Positions 43,904 to 53,108 are shown, counted from the stretch's first letter. The stretch is DNA of 64,000 nucleotides from Streptomyces sp. HmicA12 (GCF_000373565.1 NZ_KB891801.1:218903-282902), one strand, 5' to 3'. The notes: generated by a model not told the origin, from the sequence alone. A program made the numbers and translations.

Positions 43904-43922
43904 CGTTCATCATTCGTTTATC
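43904..43922 (+). promoter_or_regulatory. AfsR/PhoP-type direct repeat box
   Basis: CGTTCATC (43904-43911) and CGTTTATC (43915-43922) are 11 bp apart, in the spacing known for AfsR and PhoP boxes overlapping the -35 of afsS. It lies 17 bp after the afsR stop and 173 bp before the afsS-like start, with room for a -10 and a leader. Confidence 0.65.
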
Positions 43923-44014
43923 CCGCCCCGGCACTCTCATGGTGTCGGTCCGTCGCAACGGGGGGCAGACGGAACGACTTGTGGCCGCGCCTTACGGTTG
44001 TCCGGCCCAGCGAA

Positions 44015-44052
44015 GCCCGCCCGGCAACCCTCGGGGGAGTTGCCGGGCGGGC
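44015..44052 (+). terminator. Large hairpin in the afsR-afsS spacer / afsS leader
   Basis: GCCCGCCCGGCAAC (44015-44028) pairs perfectly with GTTGCCGGGCGGGC (44039-44052) around a 10-nt loop. It lies between the AfsR box and the afsS-like ATG (44095). It may end afsR transcripts, or form a structured leader in afsS mRNA. Confidence 0.7.
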
Positions 44053-44094
44053 CGCACCACCCACGTCACACATCTTCATGGGGAGCCAGCCGAC

Positions 44095-44274
44095 ATGACC
44101 GAGAACTCGACGGACAACATCCACGCCACCGGCGAAGAGACCGGCGACGCCACCACGGACAACATCCACGCGACGAGCGAGCCGGTCTCGACGGACAACA
44201 TCCACGCCACCGGCGAGAAGCCCGTCGCCGCGGCCGGCACCGACAACATCCACGCCACCGACGAGAGCGCCTGA
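44095..44274 (+). CDS. AfsS-like small repeat protein (four TDNIHAT repeats)
   Basis: A 59-residue acidic protein made almost wholly of four TDNIHAT copies at residues 6-12, 21-27, 33-39 and 49-55 joined by Thr/Glu/Ala linkers. AfsS of S. coelicolor is a 63-residue protein, also with repeated Thr...Asn-His motifs, encoded directly downstream of afsR and activated by it to boost antibiotic production. The position and size match; the repeat wording (DNIHAT) is different from what I recall, so the call is likely but not certain. GGGGAG is 9 nt before ATG 44095; no membrane or DNA-binding motif. Confidence 0.7.
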   Translation: MTENSTDNIHATGEETGDATTDNIHATSEPVSTDNIHATGEKPVAAAGTDNIHATDESA

Positions 44275-44452
44275 CCTGCACCTTGTCGAACGGGGATCGG
44301 CCGCGGCGGCGCGGAGGGGGAGCCGTCGCGGCCGAGGTGTGTCCGGGGAGGAACCGGCCGCAGGGCCCGCGCACCCGCGATCGGCCTACCAATACGCGCC
44401 GCGCCGCCGCCCTCCGCTTTCGATGGACCCACGCCCTCGAAACGGAGACCGC

Positions 44453-44962
44453 ATGCGCCGCGCCCACCGCCCCCTCGCCGCAGTCGCGCTCGCGCTGCTG
44501 GCCGTGGCCCCGGCCGGGCCCGCCGCGGCCGACGAGCAGCCGGCCCTCTCGATCACCCCCGACCCGGCCGTCCCCGGCTCCACGGCCGTCGTCTCGGTGG
44601 CCGGGGGATGCACCGCGACCTCCTCGACGGCGACCTCCACCGCGTTCTCGGAGACGGTCCGACTGTCCGCCGGTTCCGCCGGCTCCCACACCGGCACGGC
44701 CACCATCGCCGAGTCCGCCGTCGGCACCCACACGGTGTCCTTCACCTGCGCGGGCCGCGGTACGTCGACCCACCGCATCCAGGTCGGCCACACGGGCGGC
44801 ACCGACTACGGCACCACGATCGACAAGGGCGTCAAGGCGGGCGTGGGCACCGACGACGGCACCTCGACCACCGACCTCGTCCAGCTCGCGCTGGGCGGAC
44901 TGCTCATGACCGGAGCCGTCGCCGGCGCCCTCCACATCGCCCGCCGCCGCACCGGCGACTAG
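44453..44962 (+). CDS. Secreted, C-terminally membrane-anchored protein
   Basis: A 169-residue protein: Sec signal peptide (residues 1-26, ending AGPAAADE), a Thr/Ser-rich extracellular beta-type domain with one disulfide pair likely (Cys in GGCTATSS and FTCAGRG), then LVQLALGGLLMTGAVAGALHIA as a C-terminal span and RRR tail. No recognised family. ATG 44453 has ACGGAG 5 nt upstream. A cell-surface role is inferred. Confidence 0.75.
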   Translation: MRRAHRPLAAVALALLAVAPAGPAAADEQPALSITPDPAVPGSTAVVSVAGGCTATSSTATSTAFSETVRLSAGSAGSHTGTATIAESAVGTHTVSFTCAGRGTSTHRIQVGHTGGTDYGTTIDKGVKAGVGTDDGTSTTDLVQLALGGLLMTGAVAGALHIARRRTGD

Positions 44963-44997
44963 GAAAAGCAGGCGGAAAGGCCGCGCGCGGCGCATGC

Positions 44998-45052
44998 CTT
45001 CAGGGGCGCGGGACCGTATCCATGTGCGGCTCCGCCGCGGGGCGCGACCAGC
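44998..45052. repeat. Dispersed intergenic repeat, copy 4 (long subtype)
   Basis: CTTCAGGGGCGCGGGACCGT at its start, then GCGGCTCCGCCGC and GGGGCGCGACCAGCC. The match to 39271-39328 is near complete. It lies between convergent genes, as expected for a Streptomyces palindromic repeat used as transcript end. Confidence 0.7.
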
Positions 45053-45092
45053 CACGACGAGAGCCGCACCCGCCGACGAGAGCAGAACGCCC

Positions 45093-46274
45093 CTAGCCGC
45101 CGAACACCCGCGCCTCCGTCACCGCCAGCCCCTTGACCCACCAGTGGTCATAGCGCCGGTACGCCGCCGCGTCCCGCTCCACCAGCAATCCCCGCAGCCC
45201 ACCGGCCTCCTCCGCCAGCGCCTCCCACGTCTCCTCGGGCAGCGGTCGGAACGCCCCCACCTCCACCCCGGCGCCGTCCTCCACCAGCCGCCACACACCG
45301 GCCACATACCCGTCGACCAGCACGGTCGGCAGCACGTCCCCGTTCACCCGGGTCACCTGCTTGCGGTACTCCGCGGGCAGCACCCGCGCCCGGTCCGCGT
45401 ACGCGAGCAGCACGCTGTCCCACATCGCCATCAGCCGCGGCGGCGCCTCGACGTCCTCCGGGGGACGCGCACCGCCCACCACGTCGAACAGCACCGCCCC
45501 GTCCTCCCCCGCCAACTCCTCGACCTCGGTGCCCAGTTCACGCAGCGCCGCCCGCACCCGCCCCTTCTGCACCAGGGCGAACTGCGCGACGTCCGCCACC
45601 GTCGCGGGCCCGAACCCGGCCAGATACCGGCGCACCAGCTCCCGCAGCCCCTCGGCCACGGCCCCCTCGTCACTCACCGCGGGCCGCCGCCCGGCCCCCG
45701 CCGCGACGAACCCCTGCCGCCGGTCCGAGGTGAACCCCCAGGGCGCGTCCGGCACCGGCGCGTGCCACAGCGGCGCCCACTGCCGCAGCATCCGCCACGC
45801 GGTCCGCGCCGCACCACGCTCGACGCCGGGCACCCGCCCCGCGAACCACTCCTCCAACTCCCCCACACCACAAGGCCGTTCGACCAGCGCCAGCAGCTCG
45901 GGGAGCAGCACCGCCGCGTCCGCCTCGGACAGCCCCGACGCCCGGAACCGGGGGTCGCGCAGCCGCGCGCCCCGCACCGTCGGCTCCACCGCGGCCCGCA
46001 GCGCCCGGTAGTCGTCGACGTGCACCGCGTGCAGCGTGATCCGCATCAGCGTCGACTTCACCACCCGGAAACCGTCGAACGCGGCGTCCAGCTCCGCCGG
46101 GTCGAACCCCGCCAGCCGGTTCCACAGCGCCACATACGGCGAAGCGGGCTGCTGCGCCTGAAGCGCGACAACCCGCCGAACCGCGTCCTCGACCCCCAGG
46201 GCCTCCCGCCCCAGCAGCAACTGCCGGGCGAGAGTGGCCCTGTTGAGCCCTCGTGCGGTGATCGTGTCAGCCAT
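45093..46274 (-). CDS. AlkZ-like winged-helix DNA glycosylase family protein (HTH_42)
   Basis: About 393 residues of the AlkZ/YcaQ-type family (tandem winged helices). The QxQ motif of the catalytic loop is in VALQAQQPASPYVALW near 39-54. RITLHAVHVDDY and a late LPTVLVDGYVAGVWRL are family segments. Members unhook interstrand DNA crosslinks or protect against DNA-alkylating natural products. In Streptomyces many copies exist; this one is near hemB by chance or synteny. ATG 46274 is chosen; ATG 46283 is possible. Confidence 0.82.
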   Translation of the reverse strand: MADTITARGLNRATLARQLLLGREALGVEDAVRRVVALQAQQPASPYVALWNRLAGFDPAELDAAFDGFRVVKSTLMRITLHAVHVDDYRALRAAVEPTVRGARLRDPRFRASGLSEADAAVLLPELLALVERPCGVGELEEWFAGRVPGVERGAARTAWRMLRQWAPLWHAPVPDAPWGFTSDRRQGFVAAGAGRRPAVSDEGAVAEGLRELVRRYLAGFGPATVADVAQFALVQKGRVRAALRELGTEVEELAGEDGAVLFDVVGGARPPEDVEAPPRLMAMWDSVLLAYADRARVLPAEYRKQVTRVNGDVLPTVLVDGYVAGVWRLVEDGAGVEVGAFRPLPEETWEALAEEAGGLRGLLVERDAAAYRRYDHWWVKGLAVTEARVFGG

Positions 46275-46307
46275 GCCGAGCATTCTCGCCCGGCGCCGAC
46301 GCCGCCT

Positions 46308-47297
46308 CTACAGCTGCCGCGCCACCTCGGTGGCCCAGTACGTCAGAATCATGTTCGCGCCGGCCCGCTTGATCCCGGTCAGCGCCTCCAGGATCGCCTT
46401 GTCCCGGTCGATCCAGCCGCGCTGCGCGGCCGCCTCGATCATCGCGTACTCACCACTGATCTGGTACGCGGCCACCGGCACGTCCGACGCCTCCGCGACC
46501 TTGGCCAGGATGTCGAGGTACGGGCCCGCGGGCTTCACCATCACCATGTCGGCGCCCTCTTCGAGGTCGAGCGCCAGCTCCCGCAGGGAGTCACCGATGT
46601 TGGCCGGGTCCTGCTGGTACGTCTTGCGGTCGCCCTGCAGCGAGGAGCCGACGGCCTCGCGGAACGGCCCGAAGAAGGCCGACGAGTACTTCACCGTGTA
46701 CGCGAGGATCGACACGTCCTCACGCCCGATCTGGTCCAACGCGTCGCGGATGACGCCGATCTGACCGTCCATCATGCCGCTCGGGCCGACCACGTGGGCG
46801 CCCGCGTCCGCCTGCACCTGCGCCATCTCGGCGTACCGCTCGAGCGTCGCGTCGTTGTCGACCCGGCCCTGCTCGTCGAGGACCCCGCAGTGCCCGTGGT
46901 CGGTGAACTCGTCGAGGCACAGGTCGGACATCACGATGAGGTCGTCCCCGACCTCGGCCCGCACGTCCCGCAGCGCGACCTGGAGGATCCCGTCGGGGTC
47001 GGTCCCCACGGTCCCGGCCGCGTCCTTCTTCGCCTCCTCCGGCACGCCGAACAGCATGATCCCGGAGACGCCCGCCTCGGCGGCCTCGGCGGCCGCCTTC
47101 TTCAGGGAGTCCCGGGTGTGCTGGTACACGCCCGGCATGGAGCCGATCTCGACGGGGGCGTCGATCCCCTCGCGCACGAACGCCGGGAGGATCAGGTCGG
47201 CCGGATGCAGCCGCGTCTCGGCGACCATGCGGCGCATCGCGGGAGTCGTCCGCAGCCGCCGGGGCCGCGAACCGGGGAAGGAACCGTACCGAGTCAC
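46308..47297 (-). CDS. hemB: Delta-aminolevulinic acid dehydratase (porphobilinogen synthase)
   Basis: A 329-residue cytosolic enzyme condensing two 5-aminolevulinates to porphobilinogen in haem, B12 and sirohaem synthesis. Schiff-base lysines are seen in [14 protein letters not shown] and [11 protein letters not shown]. The metal site reads [12 protein letters not shown]; the middle ligand is Asp, not Cys, so the Mg-type enzyme is expected. It follows hemD, separated by 121 bp that hold a hairpin and an inverted repeat upstream of hemB. The hem genes upstream are on the same strand. Confidence 0.96.
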   Translation of the reverse strand: MTRYGSFPGSRPRRLRTTPAMRRMVAETRLHPADLILPAFVREGIDAPVEIGSMPGVYQHTRDSLKKAAAEAAEAGVSGIMLFGVPEEAKKDAAGTVGTDPDGILQVALRDVRAEVGDDLIVMSDLCLDEFTDHGHCGVLDEQGRVDNDATLERYAEMAQVQADAGAHVVGPSGMMDGQIGVIRDALDQIGREDVSILAYTVKYSSAFFGPFREAVGSSLQGDRKTYQQDPANIGDSLRELALDLEEGADMVMVKPAGPYLDILAKVAEASDVPVAAYQISGEYAMIEAAAQRGWIDRDKAILEALTGIKRAGANMILTYWATEVARQL

Positions 47298-47370
47298 TGG
47301 ACTGTCACCTCGAACTTCTCGAACCTCTTGAGAACTTTGAACACCAGGGTGCGAACCCCGGAAAAAAGCG

Positions 47371-47409
47371 GAGGGCGGGCACCCGGAGCAACTCCAGGCA
47401 CCCGCCCTC
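47371..47409 (-). terminator. Hairpin after hemD
   Basis: GAGGGCGGG (47371-47379) pairs with CCCGCCCTC (47401-47409), with further pairing in the loop (GGAG / CTCC). It lies 10 bp past the hemD stop and ends the rex-hemACD transcript, so hemB probably has its own promoter. Confidence 0.7.
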
Positions 47410-47418
47410 GACCCTGCC

Positions 47419-49095
47419 CTACGGCGCGGCCCTGCGACGCCGCGCCCCGGGGCGCCGCTCGCTCGGCCGGGTCACCGGGTCACCGGCCTCGACGGCCGCG
47501 TCCCGGCGCCGCGCGCCGAAGTCGGCGAGCGCGGCGGCCAGCTTGGTCACCGACGGCTCCGGCGCCATGACGTCGACGCGCAGCCCGTGCTCCTCGGCGG
47601 TCTTGGCGGTGGCCGGACCGATGCAGGCGATCACCGTCACGTTGTGCGGCTTGCCCGCGATGCCGACCAGGTTCCGCACCGTCGACGACGAGGTGAACAG
47701 CACGGCGTCGAACCCGCCGCCCTTGATCGCCTCACGCGTCTCGGCCGGGGGCGGCGAGGCGCGCACGGTCCGGTAGGCCGTCACGTCGTCGACCTCCCAG
47801 CCCAGCTCGATCAGACCGGCGACCAGGGTCTCCGTGGCGATGTCGGCGCGCGGCAGGAAGACCCGGTCGATCGGGTCGAAGACGGGGTCGTACGGCGGCC
47901 AGTCCTCCAGAAGACCGGCGGCCGACTGCTCGCCGCTCGGCACCAGGTCCGGCTTCACGCCGAAGGCGATCAGCGCGGCGGCCGTCTGCTCGCCGACCGC
48001 GGCGACCTTGATCCCGGCGAAGGCACGCGCGTCGAGCCCGTACTCCTCGAACTTCTCGCGTACGGCCTTCACCGCGTTGACGGACGTGAAGGCGATCCAC
48101 TCGTAGCGACCGGTGACCAGACCCTTGACCGCGCGCTCCATCTGCTGCGGCGTACGAGGCGGCTCGACGGCGATCGTCGGGACCTCGTGCGGCACGGCGC
48201 CGTACGACCTGAGCTGGTCGGAGAGCGACGCCGCCTGCTCCTTCGTCCTGGGGACGAGCACACGCCAGCCGAACAGCGGCTTCGACTCGAACCAGGAGAG
48301 CTGGTCGCGCTGGGCGGCGGCACTGCGCTCACCGACCACGGCTATCACCGGCCGGTTTCCCTCCGGCGACGGCAGCACCTTGGCCTGCTTGAAGGTCTGC
48401 GCGATGGTGCCGAGGGTGGCGGTCCACGTCTTCTGCCGGGTCGTCGTTCCGGCGACGGTGACGGACAGCGGCGTATCGGGCTTGCGCCCGGCCGCGACCA
48501 GCTCACCGGCGGCGGCCGCCACCGAGTCGAGCGTCGTCGACACGACGACCGTGCAGTCGGAGGCGCCGACCTCGGTCCAGCAGCGGTCGGAGGCGGTGCG
48601 GGCGTCGACGAAACGGACGTCCGTGCCCTCCGCGTCCCGCAGCGGCACACCGGCGTACGCGGGCACGCCCACGGCCGCGGCGATGCCCGGGACGACCTCG
48701 AAGCCGATGCCCTGTGCCGCGCAGGCGAGCATCTCCTCGGCCGCGTACGTGTCGAGTCCGGGGTCCCCGGTGACCGCACGCACGACCCGCTTGCCGCCCC
48801 GCGCGGCCTCCATGACAAGATTGGCCCAGTCCCTCAGAGCCGGGACCGCGACGGCAGTTGACGCCTCGTCAGCGTCCGGCTGCGGCTGCGCTCCCGTGGC
48901 GTCGAGGACGGTCACGCCTGCCCTGGCATGCGTGCGCACGACGTCGAGCACTTCGGGCTCGGCGATCAGCACATCCGCTCGGGTCAGGGCTTCCACGGCC
49001 CGTAGGGTCAGCAGTCCTGGATCACCGGGACCGGCACCCAGGAAGGTGACGTGCCCAGGTGTACAGGCGGTCGATGATGCGGTGGTGGGGCTCAA
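47419..49095 (-). CDS. hemD: Uroporphyrinogen-III C-methyltransferase / uroporphyrinogen-III synthase fusion
   Basis: A 558-residue fusion. The N-terminal CobA/SUMT-type domain (about 14-255) has [20 protein letters not shown] and [18 protein letters not shown]; the C-terminal HemD domain (about 275-530) starts [16 protein letters not shown] and has [11 protein letters not shown] and [12 protein letters not shown]. It cyclises hydroxymethylbilane and may methylate the product toward sirohaem or cobalamin. ATG overlaps the hemC stop by 4 bp. Streptomyces normally carry this fusion in the rex-hemACD operon. Confidence 0.94.
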   Translation of the reverse strand: MSPTTASSTACTPGHVTFLGAGPGDPGLLTLRAVEALTRADVLIAEPEVLDVVRTHARAGVTVLDATGAQPQPDADEASTAVAVPALRDWANLVMEAARGGKRVVRAVTGDPGLDTYAAEEMLACAAQGIGFEVVPGIAAAVGVPAYAGVPLRDAEGTDVRFVDARTASDRCWTEVGASDCTVVVSTTLDSVAAAAGELVAAGRKPDTPLSVTVAGTTTRQKTWTATLGTIAQTFKQAKVLPSPEGNRPVIAVVGERSAAAQRDQLSWFESKPLFGWRVLVPRTKEQAASLSDQLRSYGAVPHEVPTIAVEPPRTPQQMERAVKGLVTGRYEWIAFTSVNAVKAVREKFEEYGLDARAFAGIKVAAVGEQTAAALIAFGVKPDLVPSGEQSAAGLLEDWPPYDPVFDPIDRVFLPRADIATETLVAGLIELGWEVDDVTAYRTVRASPPPAETREAIKGGGFDAVLFTSSSTVRNLVGIAGKPHNVTVIACIGPATAKTAEEHGLRVDVMAPEPSVTKLAAALADFGARRRDAAVEAGDPVTRPSERRPGARRRRAAP

Positions 49096-50054
49096 AGTGC
49101 TCGCTCCCCCATCAGACCGGCCGCACCCTTGGCCAGCATCTCGGCGGCGAGTTCCCGCCCGAGAGCCAGCGCCTCGTCCTCCGACGAGGGCACGGGACCG
49201 GTGGTGGTCAGCTGCACCAGCTCGGAGCCGTCGGTGGTGCCGACGACGCCGCGCAGGCGCATTTCCTTGGCAATCTGCCCGTCGGCCAGCAGGTCGGCCA
49301 GCGCACCCACAGGTGCGCTGCAGCCGGCCTCCAGGGCGGCGAGCAGGGACCGCTCGGCGGTCACGGCGGCCCGGGTGAACGGGTCGTCCAACTCTCCGAG
49401 CGCGGCGGCGAGTTCACCATTGGCTGCGGTGCACTCGACTGCCAGTGCCCCCTGTCCGGGGGCGGGCAGGACGATGTCGGTCGCGAGGAAGTCGGTGACT
49501 TCCCCGGTACGGCCGATGCGGCTGAGGCCGGCCGCCGCGAGAACGACGGCGTCCAGCTCCCCCTTCTCGACGTAGCCGATGCGGGTGTCGATGTTCCCCC
49601 GGATCGGCACGGTCTCGATCCGCAGCCCGTGGCTCTTCGCGTACGCGTTGAGCTGCGCCATCCTGCGCGGCGAACCGGTACCCACCCGAGCGCCCGCGGG
49701 AAGCTCGGGGAAGGTCAGGCCGTCGCGCGCGATCAGTACGTCCCGCGGGTCCTCGCGCAGCGGCACGGCCGCCAGCACCAGGTCCTCGGGCTGCGCGGTC
49801 GGCAGGTCCTTGAGGGAGTGCACGGCGAAGTCGACCTCGCCGCTCAGGAGCGCGTCACGCAGCGCGGTCACGAAGACACCCGTGCCGCCGATCTGCGCGA
49901 GGTGCTCACGGGAGGTGTCGCCGTACGTCGTGATCTCGACCAGCTCGACCTCGCGGCCGGTCAACTGCCGTACGGCTTCGGCTACATGCCCCGACTGGGA
50001 CATGGCGAGCTTGCTGCGCCGGGTGCCCAGCCGCAGTGCTCTTTCGGCGGTCAT
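49092..50054 (-). CDS. hemC: Hydroxymethylbilane synthase (porphobilinogen deaminase)
   Basis: A 320-residue enzyme polymerising four porphobilinogens. LGTRRSKLAMSQSG at the start, VHSLKDLPT, RIGTGSPRRMAQL-type segment, and the cofactor-anchoring Cys in EAGCSAPVGA. Coupled by ATGA overlaps to hemA upstream and hemD downstream. Confidence 0.97.
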   Translation of the reverse strand: MTAERALRLGTRRSKLAMSQSGHVAEAVRQLTGREVELVEITTYGDTSREHLAQIGGTGVFVTALRDALLSGEVDFAVHSLKDLPTAQPEDLVLAAVPLREDPRDVLIARDGLTFPELPAGARVGTGSPRRMAQLNAYAKSHGLRIETVPIRGNIDTRIGYVEKGELDAVVLAAAGLSRIGRTGEVTDFLATDIVLPAPGQGALAVECTAANGELAAALGELDDPFTRAAVTAERSLLAALEAGCSAPVGALADLLADGQIAKEMRLRGVVGTTDGSELVQLTTTGPVPSSEDEALALGRELAAEMLAKGAAGLMGERAL

Positions 50055-51697
50055 GCCGGGCCTCGATTCTTGCCTACCGTGCCGGTAGCGGATTCACGGT
50101 CTTGGGGGGTTGCCCGGGAGACGGACGCGACCGTCTCCTGGTCCAGGTCGAACAGGGTGCGCAGCGCGTCCGCGTATCCGGTGCCACCCGGCTCGGCCGC
50201 CAACTGCTTGACCCGAACGGTCGGTGCGTGCAGGAGCTTGTCCACCACGCGCCGCACGGTCTGGGTGATCTCCGCGCGCTGCTTGTCGTCGAGGCCGGGC
50301 AGGCGCCCGTCGAGCCGCGCGATCTCGCTGCTCACCACGTCCGCGGCCATCGTGCGCAGCGCGACGACGGTCGGCGTGATGGTCGCCGCCCGCTGCGCGG
50401 CGCCGAACGCGGCGACCTCCTCGGCCACGAGCGCCCGCACCTGGTCCACGTCGGCGGCCATCGGCGCGTCGACGGAGGCGTCGGCGAGGGACTCGATGTC
50501 GACGAGGCGCACCCCGTCGATCCGGTGCGCGGCCGCGTCGATGTCCCGCGGCATCGCCAGATCCAGGAGAGCCAGGGCGACATGACGCACCGGCTCGGGG
50601 GCGCGCTCGCGCCGCATCTCCGGTACGCGTCCGACGGCGGCCAGCGCCGCGATGGCGTCCGCCTCCGACGGGTGCACGCGCTCACCGGGAGCGTTCTCCA
50701 CCCAGGCACCGTGCTGCTCCAGGGCGGCGGCATCGAATCCGGCGACGGCGGCCTCGCCCTCGACGGAGAACCCGCCGCGCACCACCTCGACCGGGCAGGC
50801 ATCGGCAACAGCCTTGCCCGCGGCGGGAGTTGTGGGCGCAGGCACGTCACTGCCGGCGGTCGGCGTACGCCCGGCGACGGCCGCGCGCACCGCGTCGGCG
50901 GTCAGGACGAGGCCGGTGGCGCCGGTGCAGGAGATGGCGACGTCGGCACGTGTCAGTTCCTCCGCCACGGAGTCCATGACGACGGCGCGGGCGGCGGTGC
51001 CACTCTCGCTCAAGATCTCCACGAGCCGTTCGGCCCGCTCCACGGTCCGGTTGGCGACGACGACCTCGGCCACTCCGACGCGCGCGAGCGTCGCCGCGGC
51101 CAGCGAGGACATCGACCCTGCGCCGATGACGAGGGCACGCTTGCCGGCCGCCCACGCGGACACGTCGGGACCGGCGGCGAGCTGCTCGAGCCCGAAGGTG
51201 ACGAGCGACTGCCCGGCCCGGTCGATCCCGGTCTCGGAGTGCGCGCGCTTGCCGACCCGCAGGGCCTGCTGGAAGAGGTCGTTGAGCAGCTTGCCCGCGG
51301 AGTGCAGCTCCTGGGCGCGGGCCAGGGTGTCCTTGATCTGGCCGAGGATCTGCCCCTCGCCGACGACCATGGAGTCGAGCCCGCACGCCACCGAGAACAG
51401 GTGGTGCACCGCGCGGTCCTCGTAGTGCACGTACAGATAAGGAGTGAGCTCCTCGAGTCCCACACCGCTGTGCTGCGCGAGCAGCGTCGACAGCTCGGCG
51501 ACACCGGCGTGGAACTTGTCCACGTCCGCGTAGAGCTCGATGCGGTTGCAGGTGGCGAGCACCGCGGCCTCGGCGGCCGGTTCGGCGGCGAGGACGTCCT
51601 GGAGCAGCTTGGCCTGGGTGTCCGCGTTCAGCGCGGCGCGCTCCAGGACGCTGACCGGGGCGCTGCGGTGGCTCAGCCCGACGACGAGGAGACTCAT
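50051..51697 (-). CDS. hemA: Glutamyl-tRNA reductase
   Basis: A 548-residue NADPH enzyme making glutamate-1-semialdehyde from Glu-tRNA, the first step of C5 haem synthesis. VVGLSHRSAPVSVLE, catalytic Cys in LATCNRIELY, SVACGLDSMVVGEGQILGQ and GAGSMSSLAA (NADPH site) are all visible. The central stretch around residues 270-320 is an actinomycete-type insertion. Overlaps rex and hemC by 4 bp each. Confidence 0.97.
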   Translation of the reverse strand: MSLLVVGLSHRSAPVSVLERAALNADTQAKLLQDVLAAEPAAEAAVLATCNRIELYADVDKFHAGVAELSTLLAQHSGVGLEELTPYLYVHYEDRAVHHLFSVACGLDSMVVGEGQILGQIKDTLARAQELHSAGKLLNDLFQQALRVGKRAHSETGIDRAGQSLVTFGLEQLAAGPDVSAWAAGKRALVIGAGSMSSLAAATLARVGVAEVVVANRTVERAERLVEILSESGTAARAVVMDSVAEELTRADVAISCTGATGLVLTADAVRAAVAGRTPTAGSDVPAPTTPAAGKAVADACPVEVVRGGFSVEGEAAVAGFDAAALEQHGAWVENAPGERVHPSEADAIAALAAVGRVPEMRRERAPEPVRHVALALLDLAMPRDIDAAAHRIDGVRLVDIESLADASVDAPMAADVDQVRALVAEEVAAFGAAQRAATITPTVVALRTMAADVVSSEIARLDGRLPGLDDKQRAEITQTVRRVVDKLLHAPTVRVKQLAAEPGGTGYADALRTLFDLDQETVASVSRATPQDRESATGTVGKNRGPA

Positions 51698-52500
51698 GCC
51701 GGCATCACGGCGGGCACGTCCCCGTCGGGTCCCTTGCGGTTCTTCTGCGCGGTGGCGGCGGTGGGCTTGGTGACCTTGGCGGCCGGGCCCTCGACGCCGA
51801 CGGCGCCCTCGGCGGGGCTCTCCCCGTCGATCGCGCCCTCGCCGGCCTTGCGCTGCTCGTGGAAGGCGAGGATCTGCAGCTCGATGGAGAGGTCCACCTT
51901 GCGTACGTCGACCCCGTCCGGCACGGACAGCACGGTCGGCGCGAAGTTCAGGATGGAGGTGACGCCCGCGGCGACGAGCCGGTCGCAGACCTGCTGCGCG
52001 GCGCCTGCCGGGGTCGCGATGACGCCGATGGAGACGCCGTTGTCGTCGATGATCTTCTCGAGCTCGTCCGTGTGCCGCACGGCCATCCCGGCGACCGGCT
52101 TTCCGGCCATCGCGGGGTCGGCGTCTATGAGCGCGGCGACCCGGAAGCCACGGGAGGCGAACCCGCCGTAATTGGCCAGCGCCGCACCGAGGTTACCGAT
52201 ACCGACGATCACAACCGGCCAGTCCTGCGTGAGGCCCAGCTCGCGCGAGATCTGGTAGACGAGATACTCGACGTCGTACCCCACACCACGCGTCCCGTAG
52301 GACCCGAGGTACGAGAAGTCCTTGCGCAGCTTCGCGGAGTTGACCCCCGCCGCGGCCGCGAGCTCCTCGGAGGAGACCGTGGGCACCGAGCGCTCGGAGA
52401 GAGCGGTCAGGGCTCGGAGGTACAGCGGAAGCCTGGCGACGGTGGCCTCGGGAATTCCTCGGCTGCGGGTCGCCGGTCGGTGAGTTCGGCCAGTTGCCAC
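51694..52500 (-). CDS. rex: Redox-sensing transcriptional repressor Rex
   Basis: A 268-residue homodimeric repressor. The N-terminal winged helix (about 10-85: LPLYLRALTALSE, AAGVNSAKLRKDFSYLG) is followed by a Rossmann NAD(H) domain with VIVGIGNLGAAL near 94-105. Rex binds DNA when NADH/NAD+ is low and releases when NADH rises. GTG 52500 (VATGRTHRP) follows AGGAG by 5 nt. The C-terminus is extended and Ala/Pro-rich. First gene of rex-hemACD, with its own operator upstream (autoregulation). Confidence 0.97.
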   Translation of the reverse strand: MATGRTHRPATRSRGIPEATVARLPLYLRALTALSERSVPTVSSEELAAAAGVNSAKLRKDFSYLGSYGTRGVGYDVEYLVYQISRELGLTQDWPVVIVGIGNLGAALANYGGFASRGFRVAALIDADPAMAGKPVAGMAVRHTDELEKIIDDNGVSIGVIATPAGAAQQVCDRLVAAGVTSILNFAPTVLSVPDGVDVRKVDLSIELQILAFHEQRKAGEGAIDGESPAEGAVGVEGPAAKVTKPTAATAQKNRKGPDGDVPAVMPA

Positions 52501-52574
52501 GGTGCTCCTGCGGGTAGAGCGGGGCTGCAGGCGGCCGTTCGTTCCCAGACCGCCCCGTCGAATGCAGGCTATGT

Positions 52575-52596
52575 CTTTGTGAACGCGTGCACAAAG
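52575..52596. promoter_or_regulatory. Rex operator (ROP)
   Basis: TTTGTGAACGCGTGCACAAA (52576-52595) is a near-perfect match to the known Streptomyces ROP TTGTGAANNNNTTCACAA, with one half degenerate. It is 75 bp upstream of rex. Loss of repression under high NADH raises rex and haem synthesis. Confidence 0.88.
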
Positions 52597-52820
52597 ATGG
52601 TGTCCGATTTGCCCGGCCAACGTGACCGGGGTCACGCGCCCCCGGCGCGCATGTGTGGAACCGGCGCGCAGGCAGCTTCGTTGCTCACCTGTTGGGGGCA
52701 AAACCGCACACACTCCTCACGATCCACGCCCCCGAGACCAAAACCGCCCTCGATCCTAAGCGACTTTTGGGGCCACTTGGACTCCTCGGTCAGTGACTTG
52801 TGCGACCACTGTGCGGCGGA

Positions 52821-53108
52821 TCAGCCCGTCAGCGCCCGCCGCAGCCGCTCCTCCTGTACGCGCCAGAAGTCGTGCTGCGCCCCGTCGACGAGAACGACCG
52901 GGATCTGCTCCCAGTACTTGCGATGCAGTTCCTCGTCCTCGTTGATGTCCTTCTTCTCCCAGGAAGCGCCGACCTCGGCACACACCTTCTCGATCACCGC
53001 CTGTGCGTCGTCGCACAGATGACACCCGGGCTTCCCGATCAGCGTGACGACGCGCTCCGACGGACTCTTCTTCTCACTGCGCCGAAAAATGGGACTCATA
53101 CCGGCCAT
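52821..53108 (-). CDS. Glutaredoxin-family protein
   Basis: A 95-residue thioredoxin-fold protein. VTLIGKPGCHLCDDAQAVIEKV carries a CxxC redox motif (CHLC), and IPVVLVDGAQHDFW the cis-Pro. It may reduce disulfides or mixed thiols with mycothiol. ATG 53108 has GGTGGGG 6 nt upstream; ATG 53099 is also possible. Transcribed away from the HAD gene. Confidence 0.85.
   Translation of the reverse strand: MAGMSPIFRRSEKKSPSERVVTLIGKPGCHLCDDAQAVIEKVCAEVGASWEKKDINEDEELHRKYWEQIPVVLVDGAQHDFWRVQEERLRRALTG

Noticed and set aside
42900..44974. tRNA or small RNA genes in gaps
   Set aside because: I looked for tRNA arms (for example GGTTCGA-like loops) in all intergenic gaps and saw none with a supporting cloverleaf.
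44994..47570. Open frame of 858 codons on the plus strand
   Set aside because: Antisense to the AlkZ-like gene and hemB; His/Arg/Pro-rich shadow.
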